Shown one piece after another: positions 43,504 to 51,550 of a DNA stretch of 64,000 nt. This DNA comes from Rhodohalobacter sp. SW132 (lineage in GTDB: Bacteria; Bacteroidota; Rhodothermia; Balneolales; Balneolaceae), in assembly GCF_003390325.1 (NCBI RefSeq), contig NZ_QUOK01000009.1, positions 184,997 through 248,996 on the forward strand. Reading direction: 5' to 3'. The notes under the pieces were generated by a model. That model was not told the DNA's origin and searched no databases. It worked only from the letters and a program-made list of their open reading frames with translations. Position numbers and translations under genes: made by a program. Numbering within the stretch: position 1 is the first letter of the stretch; each line of letters starts with the position of its first letter.

Positions 43504-43716
43504 ATGATGGAGAAGATTCAAAATAACCGAGAGAACGGCACAGCCGGAGAGTTCGAGATAGATGGACGATCACTGCAGGATCGATCGCGGCAGGAGCTGA
43601 TAACGCTGGCTAAAGACTTGTCGCAGGGTTGCTTCAAAAAAGAGAGCAAACAAAGACGACAGATTCTGCAGATGATCGTAGACCGACTTGCAGAAAAACC
43701 GGGTAGTCCGCCATGA
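43504..43716 (+). CDS. Small helical hypothetical protein
   Basis: A 70-residue frame starting at the ATG at 43504, immediately after the DksA-like gene, possibly co-transcribed with it. It starts MMEKIQNNRENG and contains a helical stretch SRQELITLAKDLSQGCF followed by QRRQILQMIVDRLAEK. No family is recognised. A terminator-like hairpin follows after 54 bp, supporting it as the end of an operon, but it could still be a chance frame. Confidence 0.4.
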   Translation: MMEKIQNNRENGTAGEFEIDGRSLQDRSRQELITLAKDLSQGCFKKESKQRRQILQMIVDRLAEKPGSPP

Positions 43717-43770
43717 ATATTTGTTAAACAGAATGGTTTGGTTCTATTGATTTAGTGGTTACTGATAGCT

Positions 43771-43804
43771 AAAACCCTCTGCCTGATACGCCGGGGGTTT
43801 TTTT
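43771..43804 (+). terminator. Intrinsic terminator
   Basis: AAAACCC (43771-43777) with TC pairs to GGGGGTTTT (43793-43804), followed by further T residues. It ends the dksA-like transcript. Confidence 0.7.
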
Positions 43805-43831
43805 ATGCTGAAATTATGACTCCCTCACTTT

Positions 43832-44782
43832 TTAATGGTTTCGCGCCGTGCCGATTTCAGGCGTCCAATGATCTTCCGGTTCAAAGTGGTTGTATAATAT
43901 CGCTGAGATTTCGCGCAACAGTACAAAACCTTCATTGTCGTATTCACTGCCGCGATCTTCCTGGTTTTTGGTCATTAATGCAAACAGGTAATCACCGGAT
44001 GGAGCATTTACCAACAACACTTCAGATTTAGACCTCGCAACAGATCCATTTTTCGAGGCCACATTCACGTAGGGCGGAATTTGTGATAATGCCTCTCCAT
44101 CCCAAAAATTCCGGCCCATAATCCGGTACATTTTCTCCGATGCTCCAGGACTGATCATCTCTCCTTTATAGATATTGAGAAGCAACCTTGCCAGTTCGCG
44201 CGGAGTGCTGTGCCCCCAGCCATACTCTTCCCAGATCTGTTCGCGGCCGGGTGTGCGTGAATTCACCTTCGTATCAGAAAACCCTTTCTGATCCATCAGA
44301 TTATTGATTTCAGTTCCGGTTCCTGCTATATACTGATTCCACAAACTGGCCGTATTATTTGATGTACTCATCATAAGATGAATCAGCCGGTTCAGCTCAA
44401 CGCCGGTTCCTTCTGGCAGCTGGTTGATGATATCATCACCCCACGGATCTGCATGCTCATCGCTGTATTGAAATACCTGGGTATATTCAATTTCTCCGCG
44501 TTCAATTTTGTCAAACAGACCGATCATTATCGGAATCTTTACCGTACTCGCAGTTGGGAATACCGTATCGGGATGAATTGTAAATTCAAAGCCTGAATCG
44601 AGGTGATACACGTAAAGTCCAGCATCGCCTTGAAATGCATCAATCCGTTCACGAATTTCATCTTCCGGAAAGGATTGACCCCGGTTATCCGGAGTGCAGG
44701 AAACCATTATGGAAGAAGTAATCACCATCACACTGAGAAAAAAACGCCCGGCAATTTTATAAGATTGTTTCAGTAGTTTCAT
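43832..44782 (-). CDS. Class A beta-lactamase-like serine hydrolase, lipoprotein
   Basis: The 316-residue product has a lipoprotein signal (lipobox MVSC, Cys29). The penicillin-recognising fold is shown by the active site STVK with Ser79 and Lys82 (S-x-x-K), a second motif SNN (SDN-like; MSTSNNTA), and KNG in place of KTG (ASKNGSVA). It could hydrolyse a beta-lactam or act as a D,D-peptidase-like enzyme on other esters or amides; without a full omega-loop check the substrate is uncertain. The signal suggests an envelope location. It is convergent with the DksA-like operon. Confidence 0.82.
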   Translation of the reverse strand: MKLLKQSYKIAGRFFLSVMVITSSIMVSCTPDNRGQSFPEDEIRERIDAFQGDAGLYVYHLDSGFEFTIHPDTVFPTASTVKIPIMIGLFDKIERGEIEYTQVFQYSDEHADPWGDDIINQLPEGTGVELNRLIHLMMSTSNNTASLWNQYIAGTGTEINNLMDQKGFSDTKVNSRTPGREQIWEEYGWGHSTPRELARLLLNIYKGEMISPGASEKMYRIMGRNFWDGEALSQIPPYVNVASKNGSVARSKSEVLLVNAPSGDYLFALMTKNQEDRGSEYDNEGFVLLREISAILYNHFEPEDHWTPEIGTARNH

Positions 44783-44844
44783 AGAATGAAATGATTGAGT
44801 CTTGTATTGATTTCAGTTCGTTTGCTGGCGGATTTATGATCAAT

Positions 44845-45564
44845 TCAGTATCGCTTCCAGTGCCTTCCTCCGAGCCGTTTGTCCGTTTCCCGCCATCCGG
44901 GGAGAAAACGATCCATCAACTGGTAAAAACGGCGACTGTGCGGCCTCTCTAGCAGGTGAGTCATTTCATGTACCACGATATACTCCAGAAACTCCGGGCT
45001 GCGTTTTGCAAGCTCCAGGTTAAGCCAAATGCGTCCCGCCTGAGTATTACAGGTTCCCCACCGGGTTTTCATTTTTTTAACACCCCAGTCGCGAACGGAT
45101 ACGTTCATTACCGGTTCCCATTTTTTAATCAGGGGCGGAATTTTTTGCTTGATACTTCTGCGATACCACTCTCTCATCACCGGCTCCCGAATCTCCGGGC
45201 CATATCCGTTTTTCAGATACATTCTGATTGATTTATCCTCACCCAACCGCACCATTGTGCGATTCGCCCCCTCCTCAACTTTAAGAAAATACGGATCACC
45301 CCAGATAAAGTGCGTCGATCCATTTCTAAATTCTGGTTCTTTATCCACAAGCTCAGTATCGGGATTAGAAAGGTGCTTTCTGATCCAGTTGCTGCGTTCA
45401 CTCGCGAAGTTAATGATCTCCCGGTCCGGTACATGCATCGGGCTGGAAATCCGTACCCTGCCGCTCGAAGGATAGGCAACAATCCTCAGGTGCTTCACTT
45501 TTTTCCGGGTTACGGCAACCGGGATTCCGTCAATGCTGATGTTAAACTTCCGCTTTCGATTCAT
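44845..45564 (-). CDS. YgjP-like (SprT/DUF45) metallopeptidase
   Basis: The 239-residue product has HExxH zinc-binding motif with His199, Glu200 and His203 (VVHEMTHLLE) and a third His (RPHSRRFYQLM), plus segments TRWGTCNTQAGRIWLNLELAK and the N-terminal VRISSPMHVPDREI. This fits the YgjP/DUF45 zinc protease family. There is no signal peptide, so it is cytosolic. The physiological substrate of this family is poorly known. It is the next minus-strand gene upstream of the beta-lactamase-like gene, about 60 bp away, so they may share a transcript. Confidence 0.9.
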   Translation of the reverse strand: MNRKRKFNISIDGIPVAVTRKKVKHLRIVAYPSSGRVRISSPMHVPDREIINFASERSNWIRKHLSNPDTELVDKEPEFRNGSTHFIWGDPYFLKVEEGANRTMVRLGEDKSIRMYLKNGYGPEIREPVMREWYRRSIKQKIPPLIKKWEPVMNVSVRDWGVKKMKTRWGTCNTQAGRIWLNLELAKRSPEFLEYIVVHEMTHLLERPHSRRFYQLMDRFLPGWRETDKRLGGRHWKRY

Positions 45565-46174
45565 TCTGCAAATAGGATATCTAAAAAATCAATTTGACCG
45601 AACACTACGGAATATTTTGATCCATTTCTCTGTTTTGTTAAAAATTATCAGAACTTTAAACGCTAAATATTCTTTACCTGAATTCTTTTTTAAAATTGAA
45701 ATAAAAACATATGATTAATCGAGCTCATATTTAATGGTATGTGAACAACACATTTAGATTTCTTTTCTAAGTGCCAATCGTTTTGTATTGACGTAAGCTA
45801 TGATCTATACGATCTATCAAAAATCAACACACCCAACGATCAAACGATCATTGTTTGAGCGTAGGGCGGCATCGATGTGAATTCAGCACTCCAATTCCTG
45901 TCCGCACAAGCGAGTTCTGATCGTTTGTGCCCTTTTTGGTTCGTTTTTGGGCAAGCAAAAATGAACCTGGGAAAGATGAGGATACATGATATATCTCGGT
46001 TCAAAATAGGAACCCTACAAAGGTGTATTGAAGTTATGAATCATAGATTATAATTCAGCAGACAATCATCGGATTTTATTTCAAACCAAACGAAAGTTTC
46101 CCCTGGATTTAATAAAAAAATGACATTTTGAATAGAACTCACATCACTACGCAAATCTATAAGAGCACAACTTT
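45565..46174. other. Intergenic region, no gene seen
   Basis: A 610-bp region between the YgjP-like gene and the CIA30 gene. It contains an inverted repeat at 45841-45927. Short open frames here look like chance, as the sequence is AT-rich and codon use is irregular. No other structure is recognised. Confidence 0.6.
45841..45927. repeat. Inverted repeat with 10-bp arms
   Basis: CAAACGATCA at 45841-45850 and TGATCGTTTG at 45918-45927 flank 67 bases. A T-rich stretch with GTTCGTTTTTGGGCAAGCAA follows at about 45938-45958. This may be a decayed mobile repeat; the relation is uncertain. Confidence 0.45.
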
Positions 46175-46669
46175 ATGATCATTACAGACTTCTCAAACTT
46201 TGCCCGGCAACAGTGGGTCATTGTAAATGATGGCATTATGGGTGGTGAATCATCCAGTCGCTTTCAGATCAATTTTGATGGCAACGGAGTATTTCTCGGA
46301 AACATTTCATTGGCGAATAACGGGGGATTTGCATCAGTAAAAAACCAGGAACCGATCAGCCTGAAAGGATATCGAACGATAGAGCTGAAGGTGAAAGGAG
46401 ATGGAAAACGGTATAGTTTTCGTTTCCAAACCGGCACAGAAACCAACCCCGATAAGTGGTGGTATGAGTACAGGTTCGATACGAAAGCAGACGAATGGAT
46501 GACCGTACAGCTACCCATTGCTGAGTTTGAGCCAACTTACAGAGGACAAACACCGAAAAATGTTCCTGAACCAGACTTGTCAGCAATTGTAAGATACGGC
46601 TTTTTGATAAGTGACGGACAGAGCGGAAATTTCAGACTCGAAACAGACATCATTTCTGCAATTTCGTGA
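46175..46669 (+). CDS. CIA30-family protein
   Basis: The 164-residue product is a jelly-roll CIA30-type domain (complex I intermediate-associated protein 30/carbohydrate-binding-like): WVIVNDGIMGGESSSRF at the start, GFASVKNQEPISLKGYRTIELKVKGD in two parts, YRFDTKADEWMTVQLP, and FGFLISDGQSGNFRLE-like YGFLISDGQSGNFRLE near the end. Bacterial members are often found near NAD(P)-binding proteins. No signal peptide. The specific function is unknown. Confidence 0.9.
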   Translation: MIITDFSNFARQQWVIVNDGIMGGESSSRFQINFDGNGVFLGNISLANNGGFASVKNQEPISLKGYRTIELKVKGDGKRYSFRFQTGTETNPDKWWYEYRFDTKADEWMTVQLPIAEFEPTYRGQTPKNVPEPDLSAIVRYGFLISDGQSGNFRLETDIISAIS

Positions 46670-46715
46670 TGAGAGTCTGTAAGCCTCTTGCTATAAACCC
46701 GGCATAACAGGATCA

Positions 46716-47774
46716 CTAAAATGGCAGTGGTACCCATGCGGCGGATGGAAAAATTCCGATCATCGCCAGAATTGCAATAAGCAGCGTACCAAGAACAATC
46801 GCAGCTGCAGGCGGATCAAGATGGGTGTCGGCATGGGCATAAAACATCCGCTGAATAAGTTCACCAAAAAGTGCTGCAATGAATCCAAACAAACCACCGG
46901 TAAGAAGCATAATTGCCATAGAGTATTCCATGAATTCCCCTCCGGTACTGGCAACAACTGCCGTACTCCCTACAAGAGCCATATGGTGAGTTACCGGGAT
47001 ATTAGCAACCCCAAGGTTCAGAAAAAGAAGTAACGCAGCACTGATGCCAAACGGTAGAAAAACGCTGCTGGTCGTATAGGTTACAAACGCAGCAAGAATT
47101 CCTACCACCACCCCAAGCAGAGAAACATCCACCCATTTATATTGGTGTCCAAGCCAGGGTTCAACTTTAAGGCGGATTTTTGTTTCTCCCGCCAGCTTTT
47201 GGGTTCGTTCTTTACCGTCTTTAAACGGTTTCATATTCAAAATCCCTTCCTCTGCTTTTCCCATCAAAGGATATCCCAGGAAAAGACGATGGGCAAAAGC
47301 CGAAAGCACAACCGCAACAGCGATCGGATCCCACGGTAAATTAAACGCAACCGACAGTGTGGTAATCCAGTAGCCAAGAATCCCGAAAAGCCCGCCTACT
47401 ATCAGAACATCAGGTTTCGGGCCGTGGGCATAGATGATGTTTTTTGCCTCGTGATATGGGAACCCGGTATCCATATAACCTTTTTTAGCGGCGTAGGCAG
47501 ATGCGGCAGCTCCCGCAGCAAAGCTGATATGAGGTCCAAAAAGCGGCCCGAAACCGAGTTGATCGGTTATCGCAGCGGCCTGATCTAAAGATGATGGATC
47601 AAATCCTGCTACTCCCGACAAATCTCCGGCCAGAATTTTAACGCTTTCTCCCAGCATCACCAGAAACCCTGTAAAAATAAAAGCGGGCAATGCCCCAATC
47701 GCAGCACCAAAAGCTCCGCCGGCAAATGCGGCCAATAACATACCGAAAAGCCAAAGTTCAGATAGCTCGGTCAT
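46716..47774 (-). CDS. Polytopic membrane protein, unrecognised
   Basis: The 352-residue product has about eight to ten hydrophobic helices, including LFGMLLAAFAGGAFGAAIGALPAFIF at the start, LIVGGLFGILGYWITTL, DVSLLGVVVGILAAFV and ILLTGGLFGFIAALFGELI. Gly/Ala-rich helices and conserved-looking segments (FGPHISFAAGAAASAYAAKKGY, GYPLMGKAEEGILNMKPF) suggest a transporter or permease, but I cannot name the family with confidence. It is a single gene facing away from the CIA30 gene. Confidence 0.65.
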   Translation of the reverse strand: MTELSELWLFGMLLAAFAGGAFGAAIGALPAFIFTGFLVMLGESVKILAGDLSGVAGFDPSSLDQAAAITDQLGFGPLFGPHISFAAGAAASAYAAKKGYMDTGFPYHEAKNIIYAHGPKPDVLIVGGLFGILGYWITTLSVAFNLPWDPIAVAVVLSAFAHRLFLGYPLMGKAEEGILNMKPFKDGKERTQKLAGETKIRLKVEPWLGHQYKWVDVSLLGVVVGILAAFVTYTTSSVFLPFGISAALLLFLNLGVANIPVTHHMALVGSTAVVASTGGEFMEYSMAIMLLTGGLFGFIAALFGELIQRMFYAHADTHLDPPAAAIVLGTLLIAILAMIGIFPSAAWVPLPF

Positions 47775-48021
47775 TGTAAAGTTGCAAATCGTTTAATCTT
47801 AGATGTGGATGAAAAAAGAGGAATTCTTTTAAAAATAGCAAACACACAAGGTTACAGAAATTCGAATTAACAACAGTTTGACTTGTTACCTTTAATCGTT
47901 TGCGCAATATCTATCATACTCTCACCCATAAGCTCAATGAGTTTTTCAAGTGGTTTAAAATGGGATCTACAGGTTTTGCGGCGAAATTTTGCCGGATATC
48001 TGCTGAACATTTTATCAATAA

Positions 48022-48052
48022 AAAAGCCGGTCATCTTTCGATGCCGGCTTTT
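48022..48052 (-). terminator. Intrinsic terminator after the SDR gene
   Basis: AAAAGCCGG at 48022-48030 pairs with CCGGCTTTT at 48044-48052. On the minus strand the stem is followed by TTTTTATTG, ending the SDR transcript 31 bases past its stop. Confidence 0.75.
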
Positions 48053-48082
48053 CAATTAGAAAATAAGCCATATCGGATCCTG

Positions 48083-48847
48083 CTACGTGGTAAGCCCGCC
48101 ATCTATTGCATATGTTGCACCTGTGATGAATTTACTTTCATCTGATGCAAGAAAAAGTGCTAGTGAGGCGATTTCATCATTTTTAGCATACCGGCCGAGC
48201 GGGATCATCGCTTCAAATCCTTTTTTTGCCTCCTCAGCTCCGCCGGGGGAAAAACCTTCCTCCAGGGATCGCATCATTCTGTTATCTACCGGTGATGGAT
48301 GTATACTATTCACCCGGATGTTGTGCTCAGCGCCTTCCAGTGCTCCTACCTTCATCGACCCGATTACCGCATGTTTGCTGGTTACATACGCCATTACATT
48401 AGGAGTGCCCTGCATTCCTGCAACCGATGAAGTGATGATCACGCTCCCTCCTCCATTCTCTTTCATATGCGGAAAAACGTGTTTCATCCCGAGCCAAACA
48501 CTTTTCGCATTCACCGCCATTACTTTGTCGTACACATCTTCGGGATATTCCGTCAGGGGTTTTACCACTCCCTCAATTCCGGCATTCAGAAACAAAACAT
48601 CAATCCGGCCAAACCTCTCAATCGCTTTTTTGGAGTACGCTTCAACATCACTGTTTTTTGATACATCTGCGGCAAAATAAGCCACCCGATCCGATTCAAG
48701 CTGCTTTGCTGCATCCTTCAGGCGCGCATCGTCCAGGTCTGTAAGTAATATTCCTTCGGCTCCTTCTTTTAAAAACATGCGGGCAGTTTCAAGTCCAATC
48801 CCGCCAGCACCGCCTGTGATTACGGCAACTTTTTCTTTCATTCTCAT
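48083..48847 (-). CDS. Short-chain dehydrogenase/reductase
   Basis: The 254-residue product is a classical SDR. The cofactor motif is TGGAGGIG near residue 11, DLDD follows the second strand (which favours NAD over NADP), NAG is in LFLNAGIEG, the catalytic Ser is in ITSSVAG, and the YxxxK motif is AYVTSKHA. The terminal block GATYAIDGGLTT is typical. Substrate not predictable. An alternative start at the third codon (Met3) is possible. Confidence 0.92.
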   Translation of the reverse strand: MRMKEKVAVITGGAGGIGLETARMFLKEGAEGILLTDLDDARLKDAAKQLESDRVAYFAADVSKNSDVEAYSKKAIERFGRIDVLFLNAGIEGVVKPLTEYPEDVYDKVMAVNAKSVWLGMKHVFPHMKENGGGSVIITSSVAGMQGTPNVMAYVTSKHAVIGSMKVGALEGAEHNIRVNSIHPSPVDNRMMRSLEEGFSPGGAEEAKKGFEAMIPLGRYAKNDEIASLALFLASDESKFITGATYAIDGGLTT

Positions 48848-48940
48848 ATCATACCCTCCATTTGATTATGATTAGCTTTCATAGAAACTACCAATCCAAT
48901 ATGTAGCCGTGATGAAAGAGTGGCTGCATTTGGTTACAAA

Positions 48941-49150
48941 AATGAACTACCTCGGGGCAGAGCCCACGAGGTATCCACTTAGAATCCATAACTTTTTGGT
49001 CAATATCGAGTTTATTTTGAAGTGTCCCCCTTCGAAGGGGGCAATGGGGGATGACCTTTTATGCTTAACAACTACAAATGGGCACTTCCGAACTCAGAGA
49101 GTCATCCCCAGCTCTCTCTGTTCGCTTCCCCCTTCAAAGGGGGAATTTTT
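48941..49150. repeat. Long repeat, copy B (uninterrupted)
   Basis: This segment matches the flanks of the interrupted copy A at 34029-34470. Its second half is itself an imperfect palindrome: GTCCCCCTTCGAAGGGGG at about 49024-49041 is mirrored by CCCCCTTCAAAGGGGG at about 49128-49143. It lies between the SDR gene start and the UspA gene end. The 421-bp gap here holds no convincing gene. Confidence 0.75.
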
Positions 49151-49197
49151 TCCTTTCCGACCCAGAGGGTCGGGGAATTAAACCACTTTTGATTAAA

Positions 49198-49229
49198 AAT
49201 GTCCGGAAGCTTTTCACCAACCGGACATT
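49198..49229 (-). terminator. Intrinsic terminator after the UspA gene
   Basis: AATGTCCGG (49198-49206) pairs with CCGGACATT (49221-49229); read on the minus strand TTTTTAATC follows. It lies 40 bases after the UspA stop codon. Confidence 0.7.
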
Positions 49230-49268
49230 AAAACCCAACTTCGATATACTTTCAAAAAGCTGATCAGA

Positions 49269-50255
49269 TCATTTGAACAATTTCTTATCTGGTCTGACCG
49301 TAATCACCGGTTTTTTTACATATTGAGCCACTTTTTCAGCCGTGGACCCAAGGATGAGATGAGCAAACCCGCTGTGACCATGTGTAGCCATCACAACGAG
49401 ATCTGCGTTTTCTGATGTGTATGTTTCAATCTCATAGTGTGCCGACACTCCTTTCTCAACTTTCATTTCGAGCGGTATCTGCCGGCTGTCTTCACCCTCG
49501 GTAATCACAACGGTATCTTCGAATACAACTCCGGACTGCTGAATGTGGATGGATTCTATACCCTGGTCCGTCAAAAATTTATTCAGCCTTCGGATCACTT
49601 CTTCATATACCGCCACAAGTTCATCTTTTCCGGGATTTGGCAGATTACCGAGTACAGAATTGCCATAAAGCTCAAGAACCTGGTAGAGAGTCAGTTTGGC
49701 GTTAAAGGTGTCAGCTAATGCTACAGCCATCGGAAATGCTGTAAATGACAAGTTTGATCCGTCTGTTGGCATCACGATATTTTTTATTTCATGCTCATTC
49801 AGCCGGCCTTCAATTGAAAATACGGGTACTTTCGATTTGCGAATCACTTTTTCTGTTGTACTTCCGCGCATCATACTGGTATTGTCCCGCCCTTTAGCGC
49901 CCATCACCACAAGATCATAATTATGTGATGAAGCAAATTTCGCAATGGTATCCGATGGTTTTCGATCGATAATTACCTTTACCTCACCTCTCGATTCCTC
50001 CTTCAGGTATTGATCCATCGCTTTTTCGAGCTGATGTTCGGCCTCTTCAAATACTTTCGGGTATACATCCTCATTAATATCGATTGGAGTTCCTAAACGT
50101 TTTGCGCTCTCTGCCAGGTATTTGATGGTTGGCACCACGTGTATAAAATCGATCGTTCCGCCAAATGTATCCGCTAATTTTTGAGCTGCGGCATATGCGC
50201 TCTCTGCCCCTTTAGAAAAGTCTGTTGGAACCAGAATTTTGTTAAACCGAATCAT
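49269..50255 (-). CDS. Tandem universal stress protein (two UspA domains)
   Basis: The 328-residue product is two UspA domains in tandem. The first (about 1-150) begins FNKILVPTDFSKGAESAYAA and carries the nucleotide-binding pattern MGAKGRDNTSMMRGSTTEKVI. The second (about 155-325) has IVMPTDGSNLSFTAFPMAVAL and MATHGHSGFAHLILGSTAEKVA. Both have the G-x2-G-x9-G-S/T pattern, so ATP binding is likely in both. Usp proteins accumulate in stress and growth arrest in the cytosol. It precedes DUF368 in the minus direction and may be a separate unit. Confidence 0.93.
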   Translation of the reverse strand: MIRFNKILVPTDFSKGAESAYAAAQKLADTFGGTIDFIHVVPTIKYLAESAKRLGTPIDINEDVYPKVFEEAEHQLEKAMDQYLKEESRGEVKVIIDRKPSDTIAKFASSHNYDLVVMGAKGRDNTSMMRGSTTEKVIRKSKVPVFSIEGRLNEHEIKNIVMPTDGSNLSFTAFPMAVALADTFNAKLTLYQVLELYGNSVLGNLPNPGKDELVAVYEEVIRRLNKFLTDQGIESIHIQQSGVVFEDTVVITEGEDSRQIPLEMKVEKGVSAHYEIETYTSENADLVVMATHGHSGFAHLILGSTAEKVAQYVKKPVITVRPDKKLFK

Positions 50256-50354
50256 ATCTATCCCCTGTGGTTTGAGTGATTTGTTTCTATCTAAAAACTA
50301 CACAAATTTTGTGAATATTGTATGTAAATCCTTGAATAACAGCCTTTTTCATCG

Positions 50355-51482
50355 CTAAGATTTTCGGAGATATGAGATAACCCAGATCATCAAAATTCCA
50401 AGGGTAATACCAATGATACCGCCTCTTACATTCACATCCTCCTGGCCTCGTTCGGGTATGAATGGCGATGATGAAAGCAGTTTTTTTGACACCGTTTCAA
50501 CTTCCACGCGGCGTTGATCATCGGATGGTGCTTCCGGATTTATGATTCTTGCTATTCGCTGATAACGCGGCAGTCTCGGTTCATCTTCAGTTTCAAGAAT
50601 TTCCTGCACGGCTGGATCCGTGTAATTCATAACCTGGGTAGATCGAACGGAGGCTTCAAACTGCCGGTCCTGGTAGGGCCAGATCACATAGAGCGAACCG
50701 ATTAAAAACCCGACTAAAACAAGTAACGTTGTTGCGTGAAAATTCTTCAGCAGCCACGATAAAACCCTTGAAAAAAGAACAATGCCAACTAATGCACCTG
50801 CAAAAAATGGAGCCAGGTTCAGAATAGATGCTACTGTTTCTGACGTACCAAGATTACCAAGTTGTGTTAAAATATAGTCGTATTGCCGCAGGATAAGCAG
50901 CAGGTAAGACCCGGAAATCCCGGGCAGGATCATCGCACAGATAGATATTGCGCCGCTAAGCATTACAAACCAGGCCGTGCTTGGGGTATCGGTTGGTACC
51001 AGGGTCACAATCCAGAATCCAACGAGAGCTCCGGCTACAAGGGGAAAAACATTTTTCCAGCCCCGTTTTTCCGGTGCAATTTCGATGATCAGCAGAAATA
51101 CGGACCCTAATATCAAACCGAAAAAGAGACCGTACACAATTTCCGGGTGGGTGAACATGTAGACCTGAAGCGGCACTACTTTTGTGAAGAAAAATACTGC
51201 GCTGATCAGCCCTGTGAATAGCAAAAAGATAAATTTCCAGTGAAAAATGGTAAACGCTTCAGCAAATTTCAGTGTGACAATTTTTTTCACAAAATTCTGA
51301 TCTACACTTTTAATAGCGTAGATCAAGCGATCGTAGATTCCTGTGATGAGTGCCATAGTACCCCCGCTTACTCCCGGTACGATATCGGCAGACCCCATCA
51401 AAAATCCCTTAATAATCAGAAAAGGGGCCTCCCACCACTTGGTCTCATCAATATGTGGTTTCTGTTCTTCTATTTGATTCAA
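50355..51482 (-). CDS. DUF368 membrane protein, likely polyprenyl-phosphate translocase (PopT-like)
   Basis: The 375-residue product matches the DUF368 family, recently linked to recycling of undecaprenyl phosphate across the membrane (PopT). Signatures are IKGFLMGSADIVPGVSGGTMALITGIYD near the N-terminus and its pair AMILPGISGSYLLLILRQYDYIL in the second half, with about eight to nine membrane segments. The insert at about 290-350 is hydrophilic, then a last membrane helix. It would return the lipid carrier used by cell-wall and polysaccharide synthesis, in keeping with the glycan genes at 55342-63850. Confidence 0.88.
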   Translation of the reverse strand: MNQIEEQKPHIDETKWWEAPFLIIKGFLMGSADIVPGVSGGTMALITGIYDRLIYAIKSVDQNFVKKIVTLKFAEAFTIFHWKFIFLLFTGLISAVFFFTKVVPLQVYMFTHPEIVYGLFFGLILGSVFLLIIEIAPEKRGWKNVFPLVAGALVGFWIVTLVPTDTPSTAWFVMLSGAISICAMILPGISGSYLLLILRQYDYILTQLGNLGTSETVASILNLAPFFAGALVGIVLFSRVLSWLLKNFHATTLLVLVGFLIGSLYVIWPYQDRQFEASVRSTQVMNYTDPAVQEILETEDEPRLPRYQRIARIINPEAPSDDQRRVEVETVSKKLLSSSPFIPERGQEDVNVRGGIIGITLGILMIWVISYLRKS

Positions 51483-51550
51483 TGATTTATTCTCAGTTTA
51501 AATATTCAAAAAAGGGTACGGATCAATCCGAATGTTTTCAAGAAATGAAT

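Noticed and set aside
47867..48055. A 62-codon minus-strand frame ending in Cys-Cys
   Set aside because: Its first codons lie inside the strong terminator hairpin at 48022-48052, it has no upstream signals and no family match; an internal start (near 48010) remains possible but unsupported.
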